Positions 54,277 through 62,689 of a stretch of 64,000 bases of DNA are shown piece after piece; position 1 is the stretch's first letter; every line of letters starts with the position of its first letter. The stretch comes from Nocardia huaxiensis. Lineage in GTDB: Bacteria > Actinomycetota > Actinomycetes > Mycobacteriales > Mycobacteriaceae. The position numbers were made by a program, and so were the translations under genes. The notes under the pieces were generated by a model. The model saw only the letters and a program-made list of their open reading frames with translations. It had not been told where the DNA came from and searched no databases. The DNA lies in contig NZ_CP059399.1 in assembly GCF_013744875.1 (NCBI RefSeq), positions 3,224,001-3,288,000 on the forward strand, read 5' to 3'.

Positions 54277-57200
54277 ATGGCTTCCCTCGAAGACGAGGCA
54301 CGCCGCGGTCTTGACGTCATAGGCACCTTCGACCGGCTGAGGGAGGCATACTTCCGGTACTACGACACGCCCTTCGGTTTGAACGACGAGCGGCTTCAGC
54401 GAGAGCGGCGCGAGCTTTTCGACCGTGACAACGGCGCGTTCCGCATGCCGCTCATCGAACTGCGGCCCGAGTACGTTAGTGCAGAACGGACACTGGCCGA
54501 GTCTGCCGCGATCGCTGGCGCGCCGCCGGAACTCGCCGAGTTCGCCAGCTGTGGACTGATCCCGCCCGGGCGTTCGCTCTACCTCCACCAAGAACACGCT
54601 CTTACGGCCGGCTTGACGCCAGGACAGAACATGGTGGTAACAGCGGGGACGGGATCAGGAAAGACCGAGTCGTTCTTCCTCCCGGTTCTGGGGTCGCTCC
54701 TCACAGAGTCTGCGGGCTGGGGCGGGAAACCGGCATCGTTCGATCCATGGTGGCGCACCGATGGCTCGGATTTCGCCTCGCAGCGCGACGGTGAGACGGG
54801 CAGGCCCCAGGCTGTGCGGGCTTTGATTCTGTACCCGATGAACGCTCTCGTCGACGACCAACTGATGCGAATGCGCCGAGCGTTGGACAGCGACGCCGTC
54901 CGTGCCTGGCTCGACACGCACCGCCGCGGCCACCGCTTCTACTTCGGACGCTACACCGGGGCGACTCCCGTAACTGGCCAACGGACGACCAAGAACGCAC
55001 TGAATCGACTGCGCGAGGTACTCCGTACATCCGAACAACGGGGCCTCCGCGCGGAGCAAGTCTCGGCGGAGACCGGTAATGACGACATCCGCTATTTCGT
55101 TCCACGACTCGACGGCGCGGAGATGCGTTCGAGGTGGGACATGGCCGATGCCCCACCAGACATCCTGGTCACGAACTACTCGATGCTCAACGTGATGTTG
55201 CTCCGTGACAGCGACAGCCACTTCTTCGACTCGACCAGAGCTTGGCTCGATGCCAGCCCTGACCACCGCTTCACCGTGGTCGTCGACGAACTCCACATGA
55301 ACCGTGGAACCGCCGGCACCGAGATTGCCTATCTGCTACGCAATCTCACGCAGCGGCTAGGTCTGACCGAACGGCCCAGCCAACTGCGCATCCTCGCGGC
55401 TTCAGCCTCAATCGATGCCGAACGTGACCAGCAGTACCTCCAGGAGTTCTTCGGAGTCGATGCAGCCAGTTTTACGTTCGTGCAAGGCAGCCTTGCAATG
55501 CCCACCTCAGCGGTCACGGGAACAGCCGCGCACGTCTCGGCACTGCTCGCTGCCGAGGGAAACGCGGCAGGCGACCTCGCACGGAAAGAGGGTCTAACGG
55601 ACACGCTGCGCCGGGCCTTCCTCAACGAGGACGAAGACGGTACCGAAAAGGCGGTAGCACGCTCGCTGAACGACCTTGCACACCGGGTCTTCCCCGGGGA
55701 GCAATCCAGCGATTCCGAGAACGCGCTCACCAGAGTTCTCTCCGCGTTGGCCTCCGCCCCGCAAGACACCGACCCCAAAGTGCGGGCTCACTACTTTTTC
55801 CGGAACGTGCCTGGAGTTTGGGCGTGTAGCGATCCCAGCTGCTCCGCGGTGCCGCAGGACGACGAGCCGCGGCCTGTCGGTCGGCTGTTTGCCGAGCCCA
55901 TAACTCGTTGCAGCTGTGGTGCCCGCGTATTGGAATTGCTGTACTGCCAGAACTGCGGTGACGTGCTCCTCGGCGGCTTCACGCCCGAGGGACAGGCGCA
56001 GTCGACACGGGTCAACACGCTGCTATTGGCAGACGTGCCCGAGCTCGCCAAGCTGCCGGATCAGGTCAGATTGGAACGCACTGCCGACAACTACCTTGTG
56101 TACTGGCCGAACCCGGCCAAAGGTCTGGACGCTCTTGAGCACCACGAATGGACGCGTGACAGCAAACGCGTGCATTACCAATTCCGGCGGAGCGAATTGA
56201 CACCGGCCACGGGCGGCATCCGCAATGTGGGAACCCCAGGTGGCCACACTGGCTGGACGTTTCACGCAATCGTGCGACCTGAGGCACGCAAGTTCCGCGA
56301 TCCGGCAACGATCAGCCCTTTCCCGACCCAGTGCCCTTCGTGCGGCGACGATTGGGAGATCCAGTACGGAAAGGGAGGGCAGCGGCTCTCTCACACCGAT
56401 CCCCTCGCCCAGCGCTCACCGATCCGCAGCATGCGGACCGGCTTCGAGAAGATCAATCAAGTTCTCACGACCGAGCTGGCCACCGATCTTGACGCCGACG
56501 ACCGCAAACTCATCATGTTCACCGACAGCCGTCAGGATGCCGCCAAACTGTCGTTGGGCCTCGGACTGCGCCACTACCAGGATCTTCTGCGTCTGCTGCT
56601 CCAGAGCCAGATGGCGGCGCTGCGTGACACCTCCGCCGACGTGAACCTTGCCCGGGCACACTTTGTCGACGGTGAAAAGTCCCCTGAATCCTGGGCAGCG
56701 GTGGACCGGCTTAGGAAGCACGATGCCGTCGTATTCGACCAACTGCGCGACATCTGGGACGGGCGCCCCGGCACCCGCTCCACGGACGAGCCCGCTCTCA
56801 GCGCCCGGTTGGAGCAAGGTCCCAGCATCGCGGCGTCATCCGGAGCCATTGCCGCACACCTGCTCAGCATGGGTCTGAACCCGGGTGGCCCACATGCCAG
56901 TCTGGCGCACACCTCCAATGGACGGAAGTGGACCAGTCTCTACGACTGGGACGCCACCCCTCCCATGCTGCGCGCAAACCTGTCCGCGGAGCAGGAAGCG
57001 CTACGAGCCGACATCAACCACTCACTCCTTAGGGAAGCTCTCGACGGCCTCTTCTCGGGCGCCGGCCGTGACTTCGAATCGCTTGGGCTCGGCTGGCTCG
57101 CCCTCAGCGGCGACAACGACCCTATCGACATTTCGCCAACGTCCGCCCTGGCCTACACCCGCGCCAGCCTGCGCGTCCTGGCAGACCTCCGCCGATTCGA

Positions 57201-59760
57201 CGGGCTCCGGTCGCCCCGCGACGAGCCGCCACGGCAGCTGCGCAACTTCTGGCGCGCCATCGAAAGCCACGGCGGCCCAAGTGAGGCCGAGCTGCGCAGC
57301 AACTTCCGGGACGGCTGCGGTACCACCGTCCGCGACTACTTGATTGATCCAGACCGTGTCGTCCTGCGTCGTGCAGGCGAGGGGGGCTGGGAATGCGGAA
57401 CTTGCGGCCGTCTGCACCTGTCCCGTGCCTGCGGCTACTGCACACACTGCTGGCGCCCCCTGCCTGCCGACAGCGTCGCAATCAGGCCGGAGAACGACTA
57501 CTACGGATGGAAAGCTGTCCGGAACGCCGGACGCTTTCGCTTCAACTGTGAGGAGCTCACCGGCCAGACAGACCGCATCGACGCGCAGGCGCGTCAGGCT
57601 CGATTCCAGGGCGTCTTCCTCTCAACGGAGCAGCACGCCGAGGTGCCACTAGCTGACGGCATCGACCTTTTGAGCGTGACCACGACGATGGAAGCTGGTG
57701 TAGATATCGGCGCGCTATCGGCGATCGTCCTTGGCAACATGCCACCCACACGATTCAACTATCAGCAGCGTGTCGGACGAGCCGGGCGTCGCGGCAATCC
57801 AATCGCCATTGCCCTCACCGTTTGCCGGGGCCGCAGCCACGACGAATACTACTTCGACCAGCCTGACCTCATCACAAACGCCCCGACACCCAAGCCCTAC
57901 CTCGCGCTGCAGCGTCACGAGATCTTCAGCAGGTCTCTCCACTCCGAAGCTCTCCGCCTGGCCATGCCTGACGTGGAGAAGGCGGCCATCGCCGCGGGTG
58001 CAGAGTTCACCACGACCATCAACATCCATGGGGCCTTCGGCCTCGTGGCCGACTGGGCAGTCATAAGGCCATACCTCGAACAATGGCTGCTCGACAACCG
58101 TGACCTGATACACCGTACGGCTGCCGCGCTTGCCAATCAGACGCAGCTCTGCCCGGACGCGGCTAACCTCGCGGACAAATGCATCGCTGAGCTCCCCGGC
58201 CTGATCGACAAGGCAGCTGGCCCAGGTGCAATGGGGCACGACGAACTCAGCCAGCGGCTCGCGGAACATGGTGTTCTACCGATGTTCGGCTTCCCCAGCA
58301 GCGTGCGCTACCTCTACCTCAAGCGACCAGACCGGAGCTACCCCTGGCCACCTCCCGACGTCATCGATCGCGACTTCGCAATGGCGGTTGGCCAGTTCGC
58401 TCCGATGAACGAGATGGTGCGCGATAAGCGGGTTCACACCGCTGTCGGCGTGGCTGCATTCGAGCCGCGCGGGCGCCGCCCGCAGCACCCCCGGACGGAT
58501 GCTCTTGGAATCGACCGACCCATCTACCTCTGCCGGTCCTGCTCCTTCCTTTCCGACGAGGACCTCGGCGACATCGACACCTGCCCACTGTGCGACCACG
58601 GCCCCGACGGGTTTTCCCGGATGCAACTTCGCGAACCCCTGGGATTCCGCGCCAAAGACCAAGGAGACTTCGACGGGAACTTCTCGTGGTCACCGCGTGC
58701 GATGGCTGCCCGCGCTTTCGCCGACCTGGGTCAACTCCACTCGGCCAGGCCAGGTTTCATATCCGCCTACAGCGGTCCTGGGCGCAAATTCGTGATCAAC
58801 GACAATGGAGGCAAACTCTTCCGTTTCAAGGCCGCAGTGTCGGACCGGCTCGACTGGGGTGGCTACGTCGCCGTCGAAGCGGTCGAGAAGGGTCTGCTCC
58901 CATCTACGGTTGTGACCGGAGACCCGTTGGAAGTCGCGCTGGGTGCCGTGCAACACACAGATTTCCTCTTCATCGGGCCACAGACGGGCACGCTGACGAG
59001 CCAAGGATTGCGGCTCAACTTCTCAGCTGGTTTGCAGCCCACTGGCGTCACCGAGCTGACCGACGGACGCCGCGCTGCGTGGTACTCCCTGGCGTTTCTA
59101 TTGCGCAAGGTCGCAGCAGCCCAGCTCGACATTGAGCCATTAGAACTTGTCGCAGGTATCTACGCGGGCCTGGATAGCAACAACGAGCCCGTGCCGTACG
59201 CGTTTATCGCCGACACGCTTGAGAACGGTGCGGGTTTCGCGACGCATCTTGGCGGCGAGGCCGAATTGTCAGCTCTTCTAGAAGCAGTCGAGCGAGACCT
59301 CGCTCACCTGGCCGAGGAGAACCACGCCACGTTATGCTCCGCCTCCTGCTACAAGTGCCTGCGCGACTACGGGAACATGTCCTACCACGCACTCTTGGAC
59401 TGGCGCCTGGCACGAGATCTGCTCAATGTGCTCCGGAATGGCCAACTCGTTTTGGACGAACAGCGACTACAGTCCGCGCTGGCGACGTGGGTGCATGGGT
59501 ACGGCGCCACGGTGCTAGCCAGCATCCCCGGCGCTGCCCGCTTCCAGCACCCGAGACTCGGCGATCATGTAGTGATCGTCCGTCACGCGTTGGAAGCATC
59601 GGAAAGTGATTTCATGACCGAGCGTTTGGCCGAAGCGCTCGTCCACGTCGAGCGTGAGGAAGTGGGCATCGGCGGCATCGTCTTCGTCGACGACATCACA
59701 CTCGACCGTAATCCCGGGAGAGTCTTCGAGCTCTGCGCAGAGATAGGAGACAGCGTGTAG
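54277..59760 (+). CDS. DEAD/DEAH-box helicase with DUF1998-like C-terminus, 1827 aa
   Basis: GGAGGA precedes ATG 54277. Helicase motifs: TAGTGSGKTESFFLPV (Walker A, about residue 124), VVDELHMNRG (DEAH-type box, about 337), LAASASID (motif III), TTTMEAGVDIGAL and FNYQQRVGRAGRRG (about 1155-1172). Cys clusters near 515-560, 685, 1040-1055 and 1420-1440 should bind zinc. CSASCYKCLRDYGNMSYHALLDW near 1690 is the DUF1998 signature. Size and layout recall DruE of Druantia and the DrmA/DrmB pair of DISARM, anti-phage systems. The two partner proteins do not match the partners I know for either system. Confidence 0.85.
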   Translation: MASLEDEARRGLDVIGTFDRLREAYFRYYDTPFGLNDERLQRERRELFDRDNGAFRMPLIELRPEYVSAERTLAESAAIAGAPPELAEFASCGLIPPGRSLYLHQEHALTAGLTPGQNMVVTAGTGSGKTESFFLPVLGSLLTESAGWGGKPASFDPWWRTDGSDFASQRDGETGRPQAVRALILYPMNALVDDQLMRMRRALDSDAVRAWLDTHRRGHRFYFGRYTGATPVTGQRTTKNALNRLREVLRTSEQRGLRAEQVSAETGNDDIRYFVPRLDGAEMRSRWDMADAPPDILVTNYSMLNVMLLRDSDSHFFDSTRAWLDASPDHRFTVVVDELHMNRGTAGTEIAYLLRNLTQRLGLTERPSQLRILAASASIDAERDQQYLQEFFGVDAASFTFVQGSLAMPTSAVTGTAAHVSALLAAEGNAAGDLARKEGLTDTLRRAFLNEDEDGTEKAVARSLNDLAHRVFPGEQSSDSENALTRVLSALASAPQDTDPKVRAHYFFRNVPGVWACSDPSCSAVPQDDEPRPVGRLFAEPITRCSCGARVLELLYCQNCGDVLLGGFTPEGQAQSTRVNTLLLADVPELAKLPDQVRLERTADNYLVYWPNPAKGLDALEHHEWTRDSKRVHYQFRRSELTPATGGIRNVGTPGGHTGWTFHAIVRPEARKFRDPATISPFPTQCPSCGDDWEIQYGKGGQRLSHTDPLAQRSPIRSMRTGFEKINQVLTTELATDLDADDRKLIMFTDSRQDAAKLSLGLGLRHYQDLLRLLLQSQMAALRDTSADVNLARAHFVDGEKSPESWAAVDRLRKHDAVVFDQLRDIWDGRPGTRSTDEPALSARLEQGPSIAASSGAIAAHLLSMGLNPGGPHASLAHTSNGRKWTSLYDWDATPPMLRANLSAEQEALRADINHSLLREALDGLFSGAGRDFESLGLGWLALSGDNDPIDISPTSALAYTRASLRVLADLRRFDGLRSPRDEPPRQLRNFWRAIESHGGPSEAELRSNFRDGCGTTVRDYLIDPDRVVLRRAGEGGWECGTCGRLHLSRACGYCTHCWRPLPADSVAIRPENDYYGWKAVRNAGRFRFNCEELTGQTDRIDAQARQARFQGVFLSTEQHAEVPLADGIDLLSVTTTMEAGVDIGALSAIVLGNMPPTRFNYQQRVGRAGRRGNPIAIALTVCRGRSHDEYYFDQPDLITNAPTPKPYLALQRHEIFSRSLHSEALRLAMPDVEKAAIAAGAEFTTTINIHGAFGLVADWAVIRPYLEQWLLDNRDLIHRTAAALANQTQLCPDAANLADKCIAELPGLIDKAAGPGAMGHDELSQRLAEHGVLPMFGFPSSVRYLYLKRPDRSYPWPPPDVIDRDFAMAVGQFAPMNEMVRDKRVHTAVGVAAFEPRGRRPQHPRTDALGIDRPIYLCRSCSFLSDEDLGDIDTCPLCDHGPDGFSRMQLREPLGFRAKDQGDFDGNFSWSPRAMAARAFADLGQLHSARPGFISAYSGPGRKFVINDNGGKLFRFKAAVSDRLDWGGYVAVEAVEKGLLPSTVVTGDPLEVALGAVQHTDFLFIGPQTGTLTSQGLRLNFSAGLQPTGVTELTDGRRAAWYSLAFLLRKVAAAQLDIEPLELVAGIYAGLDSNNEPVPYAFIADTLENGAGFATHLGGEAELSALLEAVERDLAHLAEENHATLCSASCYKCLRDYGNMSYHALLDWRLARDLLNVLRNGQLVLDEQRLQSALATWVHGYGATVLASIPGAARFQHPRLGDHVVIVRHALEASESDFMTERLAEALVHVEREEVGIGGIVFVDDITLDRNPGRVFELCAEIGDSV

Positions 59761-59954
59761 ACCAGTGCAGCGTGCCCGGTGCCAGGGGTTGCAGCCGACT
59801 GTGCGATCAGAAAGTATCCACAAACACGTTCTACGTCTCGTAGTTGCGCGTTGTCGGCGATTGTGTTGTCAATCCGGCTTTCGTTGGAGCGCAATGGATT
59901 TGCATGATGATTGACAGCATCGGATTGTCTATGGCAGCGAGACAAACAAGTCCT
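59761..59954. other. Right end of the element, non-coding
   Basis: No gene is seen. GGATTG-type words recur: TTGTCAATCCG near 59864, GATTGACAGC near 59908 and CGGATTGTCT near 59922. Their closeness to attR makes integrase arm sites possible. The stretch is less GC-rich than the helicase gene. Confidence 0.4.
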
Positions 59955-59990
59955 CGGCAGGTTTCTGGTTCGAGTCCAGATGGGGGAGCG
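59955..59990. repeat. attR: 36-bp direct repeat of tRNA-Asn 3' end
   Basis: Identical over 36 bases to 23662-23697. Only the tRNA 3' part is present; no acceptor 5' strand, D-arm or anticodon is found upstream, so this is not a second tRNA gene. Confidence 0.93.
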
Positions 59991-59994
59991 GAAT

Positions 59995-60033
59995 AGAGCC
60001 CCTGACCAGGAATTATGGTCAGGGGCTCTATTC
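59995..60033 (+). terminator. Rho-independent terminator after attR (probably the original tRNA-Asn terminator)
   Basis: A 15-bp perfect stem (59995-60009 with 60017-60031) encloses a 7-nt loop; the GCCCCTGACC/GGTCAGGGGC core is shared with the terminator after attL. Position beyond attR suggests that this is the chromosomal copy separated from its tRNA by the insertion. Confidence 0.8.
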
Positions 60034-60471
60034 GTTCATCCCGCTTGCCGGACTATGCGCCAGAAACCCCAAGAATTCGCCGCTGAATGTTTGTCGAATG
60101 GTTCTGTCGAAGCTCGGCCAAGTCGAGCAAAGCGTCGCAATGATGATTGCGGGCAGTGGCGTGTTCGTCGGTTGCGCGAGCTGGGTTTGGCAGGTGCTGT
60201 CTCTGCGTGGGATCGGTACGGTCTGTCTGCTGCGGGTGTGATGAGCCGGAGGTTCCGGTACGGAAAGGCCGCGAGATGATCACTGTCCTATGGCATCTCG
60301 ATCGTCAGGACGGGCAGCATTTGGAGGCTGGCCTTTCGACGAAGAGGTCTGTATCGTGCCCGAGCCGCTCGGGTTCCCGACCATCTTCGGCGGCGTCAAT
60401 TCCCAGAACCACGAGCTACTTTGGGCTGGATCCCACTACGGCACGGGTTGCATCGGGCTGGGGGAGGCGCA
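60034..60471. other. Intergenic, no supported gene
   Basis: Short open frames occur on both strands but none shows a clear start signal, family resemblance or coding neighbour. The segment may hold remnants of an older insertion at the same site. Confidence 0.5.
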
Positions 60472-62433
60472 TCAGTCGGTCAGGTATGCGACCCACAGGA
60501 AGTCCCGAGGTCGGCTCATCGCGACCAGGGACTGACGGGCAAGCAACTCGGCGCGGTCACGAGCACCGCCGGTGAGTTCGCTGAGCGGAACGTCGGGCTT
60601 TTCGGTGATATGGAAAACAGCAGCGAAGTCCATGCCCTTCGACCGGTGGACGGTGCCGACTTTGATGGCATCGTGTTGAATGCCGTCGTATTTGTCCAGC
60701 GGCAGGGGCGACAGACCGGCCCGCTCCAGCACATGCTGATAGTGCAGTGCGTCTCGACGGCCTCCGACGATGACGGCAGCGTCGGAGGAGGAGTAGCCGG
60801 ACTCGTTGATCGCGCGAACGAGTTCTTCGTCGATCTCGGATCGGCGTACCGACTTCACGACCACTTTGCCGCCGGGCAGGACGACCTCGCTGTCGCGCAG
60901 GACGAATCCTGGACCGCCATCGAGGTCATCTACGGTGTTGCTCGCTTCGACGCGCTGGGCGAACCGCAAGACGGCTTCTCGATTGCGGTAGTTCGTTTTC
61001 AGGACACGACCGCGGCCACCGGGAAGCGGAATTCCGGCATCGGACAGCTTCCACCCGCCGGCGTACACCTGCTGCTGCCCATCACCGACCAGTAATAGCT
61101 GAGCATCCGAGCTGCCACCAGAGATCTGGTGCACCAGCTTCAGTTCCATCAGCGTGAAATCTTGCACCTCGTCGACCACGACCAGGGCGTAGTCCTCGGT
61201 GTCGTCGAGCGGACGATCGCGCAACTCGTTGATCGCCTTGCGGATGACGTCGTTGAAGTCGTCGATTCCGCGCTCCTGCAACCGTGCCCGATACGGCTTG
61301 TAGAACAACCACCACACGTTCTCTCGTTGTTTCGGTCCGAGAGAGACGCCTTCTCGGCCGGAGCGAGTGACCTCCTTGTAGGCGTCGAGGGTCTCCAGGC
61401 CGCGCCCCTTGATGACGCGATCGACCTCGTCCTTCCAGTACTGATAGTCGGTGTCGCGGATGTCGCCGAGTACGTGCCGGGCTCTGGTCCATGCGCGGGC
61501 GAACGCGTCCTCGTACGCGTCCTCGTCGCCCAGGGAGTAGGAGACGCCGCGGCGCGTGAGGAATCGTGTCGTCCACTTGTGCAGGCCGATGAACTCGGTA
61601 CGGTCGAGTGCCTGCGGAGCCAGCCGGGTGAACGCCGATTCATGGTATGCGGGAAGGGTTCTCACGAAGCTGGTGAACAGCAACCGCCCGGGATAGGTCT
61701 TGGCGAAGCGCGCCATGCGGTGCAGCGCCACTACCGTCTTGCCGGTGCCCGCGGGACCGCTGAGGCGGGCCGGGCCGGTGAAATTGATGTTCACCAGGCT
61801 GATCTGATCGGGGTCCAGGAATGTCATCCACTCCTGGAACGGCCGGCCGAGTACCTTGCCTCGCTCGTCTTCACGCAGCTCGCTCGCCCCGAAAAGTCCT
61901 TCCGACACAACGGTTTCCGCGGTCGGGGCGTCGTCTGCGCTGATCCACTCGAACCGGTTGCCTCGGTTCGTGACCGTCGCGGTGATCTCGCGGATCCACC
62001 GGGTCGGCACGATGTTCTCGCGACCGAGCAGCATTCGACGCATCGTGGCCTCGTCGACGGACACGAAGGGATCGTGCGCGGCGGTATCCGCTGCGTGCGG
62101 CATGAGGAGCACAACTTCGAGCATGTGCGGCACGTACTGGCTGCGCCCGAACACCAACCCGGCGAATACCTCTTCCGCATGCTTGCGAATCCCCCTCAGC
62201 CACTGCCGATCCGGCACGCTGTCGGTGAACACCAGGGCGTACACGCCGGTCGGTCCGACCGCGAATGCGGCTGCACGATCTCGGCGGGACGGTCCGCGAT
62301 CGATCAATACGTGCCAGCGGCTCTCCATCAGCGGAATCGACAGAAACCGGCGTTGCTCAGCGGTCAAAGACGGAATGTCGACCAGCTTCCGCTCAACCCA
62401 GGTCCGGCGTCGTTCGCGGTTGATATCGGGCAT
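60472..62433 (-). CDS. UvrD/Rep-type helicase with NERD-like N-terminal domain
   Basis: A 653-residue protein from ATG 62433 (GGGGGAA just upstream). Residues 30-150 (DRGPSRRDRAAAFAVGPTGVYALVFTD) look like a NERD-type nuclease-related domain. The SF1 motor has GPAGTGKTVVALHR near residue 226, VVVDEVQDFT near 418, VGDGQQQVY, LKTNYRNRE and GTVHRSKGMDFAAV near 595. Such proteins unwind DNA in repair or defence. It lies outside the att-bounded element, divergent from a GIY-YIG gene. Confidence 0.82.
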   Translation of the reverse strand: MPDINRERRRTWVERKLVDIPSLTAEQRRFLSIPLMESRWHVLIDRGPSRRDRAAAFAVGPTGVYALVFTDSVPDRQWLRGIRKHAEEVFAGLVFGRSQYVPHMLEVVLLMPHAADTAAHDPFVSVDEATMRRMLLGRENIVPTRWIREITATVTNRGNRFEWISADDAPTAETVVSEGLFGASELREDERGKVLGRPFQEWMTFLDPDQISLVNINFTGPARLSGPAGTGKTVVALHRMARFAKTYPGRLLFTSFVRTLPAYHESAFTRLAPQALDRTEFIGLHKWTTRFLTRRGVSYSLGDEDAYEDAFARAWTRARHVLGDIRDTDYQYWKDEVDRVIKGRGLETLDAYKEVTRSGREGVSLGPKQRENVWWLFYKPYRARLQERGIDDFNDVIRKAINELRDRPLDDTEDYALVVVDEVQDFTLMELKLVHQISGGSSDAQLLLVGDGQQQVYAGGWKLSDAGIPLPGGRGRVLKTNYRNREAVLRFAQRVEASNTVDDLDGGPGFVLRDSEVVLPGGKVVVKSVRRSEIDEELVRAINESGYSSSDAAVIVGGRRDALHYQHVLERAGLSPLPLDKYDGIQHDAIKVGTVHRSKGMDFAAVFHITEKPDVPLSELTGGARDRAELLARQSLVAMSRPRDFLWVAYLTD

Positions 62434-62689
62434 CAGTTCCCCCTGGATCCTCGAACCCAACTACCGATCAAGATAGCGAACGAGAACCTTGCAATGGGTT
62501 GAATTGCACTCTGCTGGTAGGGATTTCAACCAGCTCGTGGTCGGTTCTCGGTCGAATGAGCCGAGCTGTGCGGCAAGGTTGTGGCTGGATGGACTGTTTG
62601 ATCGGTAGGGTCCCCGGGCGAAGCAGGCGACTTACTCTCGGGATGGTGAAATCTGTTGGGCCGCAATGACAGTGTCGGTGAAGGTTCGT
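62434..62689. promoter_or_regulatory. Divergent intergenic region, helicase / GIY-YIG gene
   Basis: 256 nt between two divergent starts, so both promoters must lie here. No clear paired -35/-10 boxes were identified. GTGAAGG precedes ATG 62690 and serves as its ribosome-binding site. Confidence 0.35.

Larger units (their letters stand above)
23662..59990. mobile_element. Integrative element of about 36.3 kb in tRNA-Asn, with defence cargo
   Basis: Bounded by the 36-bp direct repeats attL and attR. It encodes a tyrosine integrase and Xis-like protein at the attL end, a long minus-strand operon with a VirD4-like coupling ATPase, a replication-relaxation-like protein and a TOPRIM protein, an XRE/Nudix/HD control cassette, and a block of nuclease and helicase genes with defence-like families. 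No relaxase, VirB4-type or FtsK-type transfer protein was recognised, so whether it is self-transmissible is open. Genes around 41-43 kb and 45.8-47.6 kb look poorer in GC than the chromosome, which suggests recent acquisition of parts. Confidence 0.9.

Noticed and set aside
59955..59990. Second tRNA-Asn gene at the right end
   Set aside because: Only the 36-bp 3' part is present; the 5' acceptor strand, D-arm and anticodon are missing, so this is attR.
59911..60535. Short frames on both strands around and after attR
   Set aside because: They cross the att site or the terminator hairpin, lack ribosome-binding sites and show no family resemblance.
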